From contig JADJAL010000014.1 of NCBI GenBank assembly GCA_016704305.1, forward strand, positions 68,999 to 132,998: a stretch of 64,000 bases of DNA, given 5' to 3'. Source of the DNA: Haliea sp. Its GTDB lineage: Bacteria; Pseudomonadota; Gammaproteobacteria; Pseudomonadales; Halieaceae. The notes beneath the pieces are model-generated. The model saw only the letters and a list, made by a program, of their open reading frames with translations. It had not been told where the DNA came from and ran no database searches. Shown in pieces: positions 57,555 through 64,000 of this stretch (positions are counted from its first letter, which is position 1; every line of letters begins with the position of its first letter). The position numbers were made by a program, and so were the translations under genes.

Positions 57555-58721
57555 TTACTGCGCAGCGACGCGTTGCCACAGCAGCAACACCAACAGTACC
57601 ACCATGGGCACCAGGCACAGCAGTAGCAGCGCCTGCCAGCTCACGGCACTGATGGCCCAGCCGGCACCGAGCGAGGCTGCCGCCTGGCTCGAAAAGATCA
57701 CGGTATCGTTCAGTGCCTGCGCCCTGTATTCCTCACCGGGCTGATACGCCATGGGCAGCAGGGCCGTGCCGGAGACGAACAGGAAGTTCCAGCCGATACC
57801 GAGCATCACCAGTTGTCCCCAGAAGCCCAGCACCGACGCATCCACCAGGCCGATAACAATAGTCGCGCAATAGCAGGCGAGGCCAGCCAGCATCAGTCCG
57901 CGAATTTTGATCAGGCGGAACAGCCAGGGTGTTAACAGCGATGGCAGGAACATCGCGGCGATATGGCTCTGCAACACCCATTTGGTGTCCTCCAGGCTGT
58001 GCCCGTGATGCAGGTGCATGCTGATCGGCGTGGCAGTCATCACGAACGACATCACCATGAACGCGCTGGCGCCGGATACCACCGCCAGTAGCAGCGTGGG
58101 GTTGCCAAGCAGGGCGAGTGAGGTGCGCCTGTCTGCGGATGGTTGCGTGGCGGGTCGGTGGGCGGGCGTGTACAGGAATAGCAGAGCGCCCGCGGCCAGC
58201 AGGCAGGCCGCGCCCAGCCAGAAGGAGGCCTGGAACTCAACCGGTGACAGGAATTGCCCGCGCACTGCCAGTTCCGGCCCGGCGAATGCGGCGACAATGC
58301 CGGCGCACATGATGATCGACGCAGCGACGGGCCCGTCCGCCAGCGGCACGCACTCCATCGCGGCAAAGCGTGTCTGCTGCAGCGCGGCCGCAGTGACCCC
58401 GAGCAGGCAGGAGCCCGCGCAAAACAGCACGAAGCTGTGCATGGCGAGCGCCTGCCCGATCACAGCGCAAGCGAGTATGCCGATGGCGATGAAGATGCCG
58501 AACGTCGTCCTGCGACCGAGGCGCTGCATGGTGCGCGTCGCCGGCACCACGCCGCAGGCCGTGCCGATGACCATCATCGCGATGGGAAGCGTAGCCCAAC
58601 GCTCGGCGGGCGCGAGCTGCGCGCCGATAAGGCTGCCGACGAGCATCATCATCGGAACACTGCTCATCGCAATGGCGTTGATCGCGGCCAGCAGCCAGAC
58701 AGTGGCAAAACGATTATTCAT
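57555..58721 (-). CDS. MFS transporter
   Basis: The 388-residue protein has about 12 TM helices in two six-helix halves and a short central loop (HRPATQPSADRRTSL, about 190-205). The RTMQRLGRRTTFG segment (about 62-74) is the MFS loop 2-3 motif. It is the last gene of the operon that starts at 62469, 9 bases after the CoA-transferase stop. It may import or export the substrate of that pathway. The direction and substrate are unknown. Confidence 0.8.
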   Translation of the reverse strand: MNNRFATVWLLAAINAIAMSSVPMMMLVGSLIGAQLAPAERWATLPIAMMVIGTACGVVPATRTMQRLGRRTTFGIFIAIGILACAVIGQALAMHSFVLFCAGSCLLGVTAAALQQTRFAAMECVPLADGPVAASIIMCAGIVAAFAGPELAVRGQFLSPVEFQASFWLGAACLLAAGALLFLYTPAHRPATQPSADRRTSLALLGNPTLLLAVVSGASAFMVMSFVMTATPISMHLHHGHSLEDTKWVLQSHIAAMFLPSLLTPWLFRLIKIRGLMLAGLACYCATIVIGLVDASVLGFWGQLVMLGIGWNFLFVSGTALLPMAYQPGEEYRAQALNDTVIFSSQAAASLGAGWAISAVSWQALLLLCLVPMVVLLVLLLWQRVAAQ

Positions 58722-58730
58722 GGCGCATGA

Positions 58731-59942
58731 CTATGCGATCGCACCCGCCTCCCGCATCGCCGCAATCTCGTCCGTACTAAAGCCCAGCTCCCCGAGAATC
58801 TCCGCCGTATGCGCCCCGAGTGCCGCACTGCCAAAGCCACAACCGGACGGTGTCTTGCTGAAACGGATCGGATTGCGGGGCTCTACCATGGGCCCGGCGA
58901 TCGGATGCTCGCTCGCCACGAACAATCCGTTGGCCTGCATCTGCGGATCGTTCGGCAGATCACGCACCGTGTTGGCTTTCGCGCACGGCACGTCCGCTGC
59001 ATCCAGTTTTGCCAGCGTCTCATCCACGCCCAGCTCCAGCCCGCGCTCGAATATCTGTGTACTCACTGCGGTGAGCATGTCCACGTTCGCCATGCGATCC
59101 ATCACCGTCGCCAGGCGCGGGTCGCTGGAGTCAACATCAAACGCCGCGCACCAGCCGTGAAAATCAGCATCCGAGACCGGCGCGGCCTGCGCGTAACCGT
59201 CTTTGAACTTGAGCAACCTGCTGTCTTTGGAAATCTGCATGCCAGGGGTTGCAGTGTCCGATTTGAACTGCGCGGTGCCGGCGGTATCCAGCCACATGAA
59301 GCTCGCCACCACATCCACCATCGACAGCTGCACGTGTTGCCCGCCCGATCCGCGCTCGCGCGCCAGTAACGCGGCGGTTATCGCCTGGCTCACCTGCATC
59401 GCGGTCAGTTTGTCTGCGAACAATTGCTGGTATTGCGCCGGCTCGCCGGTCTGCGCGTCCTTCTGGCTCATCGCGACGCCGGCGAAGGCCTGCACCACGT
59501 TGTCGTACGCCGCTTTACCCGACATCGGCCCCGCATGACCAAAGCCGGACACCGATACGTAGATGATCTCGGGATTGATTTGCGACAGCGTTGCGTAGTC
59601 GACGCCGAGCCGCTCGGGTACGCCCGGCCTGAAGTTGTGTATAACGACATCCACGTCTTTCGCCAGGCGATGCAGTATCGCAACCCCGGCCGCCGATTTG
59701 AGATTGACCGCAATGCTGCGTTTGCCGCGGTTTACGCCCTGGAAAATCGTACTGACGCCGTTGCAACTGGCACCGACGTAGCGCGTCAGGTCGCCGATGC
59801 CCGGTGCTTCCACCTTGATGACGTCGGCGCCCTGGTCGGCCAGCGCGCCAGCCGCCAGCGGCGCGGCGATCATGGTGCCGATATCCAGTATCCTGATGCC
59901 ACTTAGCGGGCCGCACGCTGGCGACGCATCCTGATGGCTCAT
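58731..59942 (-). CDS. CaiB/BaiF-family CoA-transferase (family III)
   Basis: The 403-residue enzyme shows LDIGTMIAAPLAAGALADQGADVIKVE, split as ILDIGTMIAAPLA and GADVIKVEAPG, FQGVNRGKRSIAVNLK, DVDVVIHNFRPGVPERLG, and SGFGHAGPMSGKAAYDNVVQA, whose Asp (about 155) is the expected nucleophile. It moves CoA between carboxylates. The start at 59942 overlaps the upstream hot-dog gene by ATGA. With two dehydratases it belongs to a compact acyl-CoA pathway. Confidence 0.9.
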   Translation of the reverse strand: MSHQDASPACGPLSGIRILDIGTMIAAPLAAGALADQGADVIKVEAPGIGDLTRYVGASCNGVSTIFQGVNRGKRSIAVNLKSAAGVAILHRLAKDVDVVIHNFRPGVPERLGVDYATLSQINPEIIYVSVSGFGHAGPMSGKAAYDNVVQAFAGVAMSQKDAQTGEPAQYQQLFADKLTAMQVSQAITAALLARERGSGGQHVQLSMVDVVASFMWLDTAGTAQFKSDTATPGMQISKDSRLLKFKDGYAQAAPVSDADFHGWCAAFDVDSSDPRLATVMDRMANVDMLTAVSTQIFERGLELGVDETLAKLDAADVPCAKANTVRDLPNDPQMQANGLFVASEHPIAGPMVEPRNPIRFSKTPSGCGFGSAALGAHTAEILGELGFSTDEIAAMREAGAIA

Positions 59943-60403
59943 GACTGCGCCGCGCCACCTGACCGCAAGGGTAGCCTGACCGTGGCTTTGCCGGGGGTTG
60001 TCACGCCGACCTGGTCGTTCTGCAGGAAAATGTCCAACTCGACCAGTGCTTTGTGGTTCTCCTGCCTTTTGCCCGTCACCTTCGCGTGGGCGCGCACGAC
60101 GGCGCCGCTGCTGTTCATACCGCGCATCTGGAAGCTGAGCTTCTCTACCCAGCCACTGCGCCCGGCCCAGTCCGTGAGCAGCCGTCCCAGCATCCCGGTG
60201 GTCCAGCCGGTGTTGTAGAAAATGCCGGGCATGCCGCTCTCCTGCGCGAACGCCGTATCGTGATGTACCCGATTCCAGTCCTGCGAGCCGCTGACCTGCA
60301 ACACCATCGCCGTCGCATCCAATGCCACGCTGAAGCCGGGCAATTCCTCCCCGACCGTGACATCTTCCCAATACCGTTCGGCGCTGTAATCGATCGCGTT
60401 CAT
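59939..60403 (-). CDS. MaoC-like hot-dog dehydratase
   Basis: The 154-residue protein has YWEDVTVGEELPGFSV, the hydratase-like segment DWNRVHHDTAFAQESGMPGI with Asp/His positions of hydratase 2, and a final strand. It probably pairs with the upstream 197-residue protein. The start at 60403 overlaps that gene by ATGA. It would hydrate or dehydrate a 2-enoyl-CoA. Confidence 0.8.
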   Translation of the reverse strand: MNAIDYSAERYWEDVTVGEELPGFSVALDATAMVLQVSGSQDWNRVHHDTAFAQESGMPGIFYNTGWTTGMLGRLLTDWAGRSGWVEKLSFQMRGMNSSGAVVRAHAKVTGKRQENHKALVELDIFLQNDQVGVTTPGKATVRLPLRSGGAAQS

Positions 60404-60993
60404 GCCGTTTCTCCCGCACTGCCTGCAGCGGCTTCGCGCTGCGCATCCCTGGCCACCTGCTCCGGTGAGCGGTGCACCAGCATCGTGTTGCGCCATGTGG
60501 CGACAATCGCGTCGTGTTGATTCATGAACGATGTCTCCACCACGATCCAGATCGCGTGCGGGTCGAGGCGGATCGGTTTCTTGAAAACGTCGGCGACGCG
60601 CAGCTCCAGTCGCAACACATCGCCCACGCGTATCGGCTCCAGGAATTCCCACGCCACTTCCATGTTGATGCCACGGTCTCCCGGAGTGGGCACGCCAAAG
60701 GTGAACAGCGGTCCGTCAGACTCGATATTGGCGATCTCCAGCGGCGGCCATGGTCCGCCGGCCGCGAAATAGGTCGGCAGCATCGAAGGCGGAGAAATGA
60801 CGGCGCCGTAAGGGCCCGCTTTAGCGATCTTCGGATCGAGGAACGCCGGATTCAGGTCACCCACCATATGGCAGTGGCGACGAATGGGGTCGTACTCGAC
60901 AGGATAGCGCCCGGAGGCCGCGCTGATGAGTTTGCCGACCCACTCAGCCCTGACGGCCTCAAGATCGTAGTCGAGCGGGTGGATGTTGCTCAT
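60400..60993 (-). CDS. FAS1-like/MaoC N-terminal dehydratase partner
   Basis: The 197-residue hot-dog protein resembles the FAS1-like dehydratase domain (YPVEYDPIRRHCHMVGDLNPAF, DPKIAKAGPYGAVISPPSMLP, NMEVAWEFLEPIRVGDVL). Such proteins form heterodimers with a MaoC-like partner, here encoded directly downstream. Start and stop both overlap neighbours by ATGA. Confidence 0.8.
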   Translation of the reverse strand: MSNIHPLDYDLEAVRAEWVGKLISAASGRYPVEYDPIRRHCHMVGDLNPAFLDPKIAKAGPYGAVISPPSMLPTYFAAGGPWPPLEIANIESDGPLFTFGVPTPGDRGINMEVAWEFLEPIRVGDVLRLELRVADVFKKPIRLDPHAIWIVVETSFMNQHDAIVATWRNTMLVHRSPEQVARDAQREAAAGSAGETA

Positions 60994-62469
60994 TGCCGTT
61001 GCACTTTCACCACCCCCGGCGGCTTCCAGTCGCCCTTGCCGATCGGCAGGATGGAAGGCGCTTCGGTCTTCGGCCAGTACAGGCGCATCACCAGGTAGAT
61101 CGGCCCGTCGGGCGCGGGCAGCCAGTTGGATTCCTTGTCCGCGCCGGGCGAGTCCTTTTGCAGGTACAGCGTCAGCGAGCCGTCCTCGCCCTTCTTCATC
61201 TGCGGCAGCATCGGCGCGTTAATGAGGTAGCGGTTGAGTGGGTTCTGGATCAGCAACTGCGTCTTGCCGTCGTACATCGTGACCGACCAGAACGCATTGA
61301 CCGGCGGCAGATCACCGGCGGGGAACGTAATCGTGTAATTGTGCTTGCTGCCATCGAGCGCGTCGCCCGCGATGTCCTTGCGCGTCATCGGATACGTCGC
61401 TTCGACTGCGTCATTGCCGAAGATACCGGCTTTCGCACCGGCCGCACGCTTCAGCCAGTCGCCATTGAAGAACTCACGGTTGCCAAACGGATCGCTGAGC
61501 ACCCAACTGTTGATTGTCATCATCTGGGTGGTGAAGGTGCTTTTCGACGGCGTCATCGCCCTGCTTCATGCCGAGCAGGAGTTCGGCCTTGTGTCCAAGC
61601 GAGAGGTCCTTGAAGTTAAATTCCTTGCCCGGGCCGATGCCGATGCTGGCCAGCTTTTCACGAATGGCCTTCTCCTCCGGACCCGGCGGCGCGAATTGCA
61701 GCGCAAAATCGAGGTACTCGAAGAAGTTGGTCTTGACCATCTCCTTGTCAATTTTCGGGAAGTCGACAGCCGGCGCGGCGGGCGGCGCGGGTTGCCCGAG
61801 GAAGGCAGAGAGCGGCTGCACCTTGTAGCCGGCCTGTACCTTGGCGACGTTCGGCATGTCATCGGGATTGAACAGCTGGGTGCGGAACAAGGTCAGTGAA
61901 AAATCCGTGCTCGACTCGAACGTGCCTTTCACGCCGGCCGGTGTCTCGCCCTGCCAACCGGGGCCGACGACCATGTAATCGCCCGCTTCCGTGCCCGTCG
62001 CGCGGCTGCCGATATAGCCGTAGTTGAACGTGTTGCCGTCGATCAACTGCACGGAGTAGTAACGCGGCGCAGGCACTGCCGGCACGCTGATGATCATCGG
62101 CTCCGCGCGCAGGTCCAGCCACAGGATGGAATACGGCGTGTCGCTGTTGGGCGTGACGACCGCCGTGTCCTTGTAGGTGGCGACGTGGGACTCGTTATAA
62201 ATCTGGTTGAACGGCGCCTTGAACTGCCCGGAATTCTTGTCGATGGCGAATTCGTACATCACCGCGTAATTCATCACGATGGGCAGGCCGTAGATGAAGC
62301 CCTCCTCGGCGATGGCGCGCGTTTCCTCGATGCCGGGCGCGGTGATGCCGGCCTTGCTGTCGGCTTCCTTTGCCGCGCTGATGGGGTCATGGTTATCACT
62401 GAATCCTGACAGCGGTGTCAGGGCCAGGAATACTGTCGATAAGGCGAGAACACGTTGCGTGAATGTCAT
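60990..62469 (-). CDS. DUF1254/DUF1214 secreted protein, frameshifted
   Basis: Repaired length is about 493 residues. It has a signal peptide (about 1-24), a DUF1254 domain (EEGFIYGLPIVMNYAVMYEF, TPNSDTPYSILWLDLRAEP) and a DUF1214 domain (NYTITFPAGDLPPVNAFWSV, YDGKTQLLIQNPLNRYLIN, MRLYWPKTEAPS). One A is missing in a run at 61541-61544. The family is widespread but its function is unresolved. AAGGAAA precedes the start, and a stem-loop lies in the leader. It is the first gene of a five-gene operon with two dehydratases, CoA-transferase and MFS carrier, all joined by ATGA overlaps or short gaps. Confidence 0.85.
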
Positions 62470-62489
62470 CGGATGGGTTTCCTTTTTAT

Positions 62490-62506
62490 GCCCCGCGCGA
62501 CGGGGC
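62490..62506. other. Hairpin in leader of DUF1254 operon
   Basis: GCCCCG-CGCGA-CGGGGC forms a 6-bp GC stem just upstream of the Shine-Dalgarno of the DUF1254 gene. No T tract follows in the direction of transcription. It may affect translation or mRNA stability. The remainder of 62470-62735 shows no supportable gene. Confidence 0.35.
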
Positions 62507-62735
62507 AGGTATCGGTGAACAACTTATTTTTGGGTGACGCCGGGGCGACGATTGCTCGCCCGGGCCGGAAGTATAGAACGGAAAATCGCCATAGTGCGAG
62601 TACGTTTTCATCCGTCTTTGAATCTGCCACAGCGACCGGTTCGGCGTCATACGCAAGGCGGATGAACAGCCGGCGCAGCACGCTGGCCTTGATGTTGCAT
62701 TTGGCAATCTCGCGAGAATGATGGCGGCTGCCGCG

Positions 62736-63698
62736 TTACAACAGATCCAGAGTGCCGAGATCCCGAATCGCCGCGCAGGAGCGCCTGGCCATCGCCAGGA
62801 ACATTGCGTCGCTGGCGTCACTGCGCTCGCGTGGCGCGTAAATACAGCCAATCGTGGTGATCATCGGCGCCTGCAACTGCCCCAGGCGGTAATCGCGGAA
62901 GCACTGCTCGAAGCCATAATCAGCAACACCACGGCGCAGCAGCTCATCGTGGTAAACAGCAACCAGTTCCGTTTCCGCAACGCGGCGCAGCTCCACCGCA
63001 AGGCCAGTGCCGAGGAAATAGGCGAGATCACGCGCGGGCGGCCCGGCACTGATTGTCTGCCAGTCCAGCACGGCCACATCCTGCGGATCGGCGCCGAACA
63101 TCAGGTTGTCCAGTCGATAGTCACCGTGCAGCAGCGCAAACGGTTTTGGTGACGTCAGCACCCAGCGGCCGCTGACAGCAGCGGCGGCTGTCAGCGGGGC
63201 GGCATCCTCTGCACCCAACTGGATTGCGTAGCGATTGACGAATTCGGCCGCGGCCATTTCGGTAATTTGCGCCAGGCCGGCCGCTGCTTCCGCATTGGCG
63301 ATGGTCATCGGAACTCCAGCGTGTAGAGGCTCGCATCGTTCCAGCGCGGCGCGCAAGCCCGCGAGATTGCGCAGCGCGCCACGGGCCATATCCACGGAAC
63401 AGCCCTCGGCCTGCACGCCGGGACGGCGCGGCGACAGGTCCTCAGCAACAGCGTAAAACGCAGGTTGTCGCGGCGATGGCCGCCAGCGGCAGTCGGGTGT
63501 GTGGATATCCACGGAATCACGCAAGCTGGCGTAAAACTGCACTTCAGCGGCATAACCCATGCTGACGCCGCCGCGGGCCGCAGGGTCGCCCGCCGCCACT
63601 TTGGCGATCAGCGTTTCCGGCCCGCGTTCGGTGTCCAACGCAAGACGATAGGACGCGCCGGTTTGCCCCGCGCCGACCCTGTCGCTGGTGAAGGACAA
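62736..63698 (-). CDS. Phosphotransferase-family protein (APH/ecdysteroid kinase-like), N-terminus shortened
   Basis: The 320-residue protein has a kinase-like nucleotide-binding strand (VGAGQTGASYRLAL), the catalytic Brenner motif LLHGDYRLDNLMF (about 190-202) and DWQTISAGPPARDLAYFL. These match APH-type kinases used in acyl or sterol catabolism. The only available start is TTG at 63698, and an in-frame TAA sits at 63705-63707. Family members usually have about 30-50 more residues before the glycine-rich segment, so the 5' end is missing or replaced. A rearrangement next to the antitoxin gene is possible. Confidence 0.7.
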   Translation of the reverse strand: MSFTSDRVGAGQTGASYRLALDTERGPETLIAKVAAGDPAARGGVSMGYAAEVQFYASLRDSVDIHTPDCRWRPSPRQPAFYAVAEDLSPRRPGVQAEGCSVDMARGALRNLAGLRAALERCEPLHAGVPMTIANAEAAAGLAQITEMAAAEFVNRYAIQLGAEDAAPLTAAAAVSGRWVLTSPKPFALLHGDYRLDNLMFGADPQDVAVLDWQTISAGPPARDLAYFLGTGLAVELRRVAETELVAVYHDELLRRGVADYGFEQCFRDYRLGQLQAPMITTIGCIYAPRERSDASDAMFLAMARRSCAAIRDLGTLDLL

Positions 63699-63720
63699 CA
63701 GTGTTTAATAGGAGCGCGCG

Positions 63721-63984
63721 ATGTTGGGTGTCAAACTGGATGCGGAACTGGAAAAGCGATTGGCGGCCTTGGCAAAAAAGAAAAGATCAAAGAGTTACCT
63801 TGCAAAGGAGGCATTGGAGCGTTACATCGAGCAAGAAGAAACAAGAGAGTATGAACGTCGGGAGACGCTGGCCAGGTGGGAGCATTACCAGGAAACCGGC
63901 GAAACATTGAGCGAAAAGCGATTGAGGCATGGCTGGACACATGGGGATCGGATCAGGGAACTAGCCGTGCCCCCGCGAAAATAG
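63721..63984 (+). CDS. Ribbon-helix-helix antitoxin (RelB/CopG-like), partner outside window
   Basis: The 87-residue protein begins MLGVKLDAELEKRLAALAKK and continues SKSYLAKEALERYIEQEE, a ribbon-helix-helix DNA-binding domain with an N-terminal strand, then a charged C-terminal arm likely to wrap a ParE/RelE toxin. AGGAG precedes the start. The toxin gene would lie beyond the window edge, only 16 bases after the stop. The gene is divergent from the phosphotransferase gene, whose 5' end it appears to abut. Confidence 0.8.
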   Translation: MLGVKLDAELEKRLAALAKKKRSKSYLAKEALERYIEQEETREYERRETLARWEHYQETGETLSEKRLRHGWTHGDRIRELAVPPRK

Positions 63985-64000
63985 TCTAGTTACCCTCGGC

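Overview
The window reads as a chromosomal contig from a GC-rich, Gram-negative, probably marine gammaproteobacterium. Support comes from OmpA, TonB-dependent receptors, lipoprotein and Sec signals, a QseBC-like two-component pair, an AlaA/YfbQ-type aminotransferase, RhlE, and a two-domain fatty acyl-CoA reductase of the Marinobacter Maqu_2507 kind. The many CoA-dependent and oxygenase genes fit Halieaceae/Cellvibrionales-like organisms, but that placement is inference. No rRNA, tRNA or CRISPR array was seen.

Layout. 1-7.4 kb: L,D-transpeptidase, alaA, a lipoprotein phosphoesterase, an AidB-like acyl-CoA dehydrogenase and a histidine kinase/response regulator pair. 7.4-11.5 kb: a beta-helix/diheme cytochrome fusion, a Fur box and a PepSY membrane protein. 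11.5-16.8 kb: an ACC deaminase-like enzyme and an RND efflux pair. 16.9-17.5 kb: a homopolymer-rich stretch that looks artefactual. 17.7-21.9 kb: a Rieske oxygenase operon. 22-24.6 kb: ECF sigma factor with a VWA protein. 24.8-28.2 kb: TonB receptor with an MpaB-type oxygenase. 28.2-37.4 kb: YceI, a Cache-domain pentameric ligand-gated ion-channel homologue, and divergently cardiolipin synthase, SulP transporter, K+ channel, PPK2 and an unknown gene. 37.5-43.5 kb: serine hydrolase, GDPD, OmpA and fatty acyl reductase. 43.5-52.4 kb: a defence/addiction island with a damaged HigBA pair, a GDPD remnant, a type I restriction system (HsdR, KilA-N protein, fused HsdM-HsdS), a gutted DUF429 gene and HicAB. 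52.5-64 kb: enoyl-CoA hydratase, RhlE, a second TonB receptor, an operon of DUF1254/DUF1214 protein, two hot-dog dehydratases, a CoA-transferase and an MFS carrier, then a shortened phosphotransferase and an orphan ribbon-helix-helix antitoxin at the edge.

Most operons use 4-base ATGA stop/start overlaps, which suggests translational coupling. The most interesting locus is the Cache + pentameric channel gene at 28982-31066, whose predicted topology is internally consistent and which lies beside other ion-handling genes. Second is the restriction operon, where two long perfect palindromes with the same core flank and sit inside the KilA-N gene.

Caution: at least ten otherwise intact genes are broken by apparent one-base indels, many in short homopolymers, and three places hold long G/C runs. 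These look more like sequencing or assembly errors than decay, so affected genes are annotated at full extent with the break noted.
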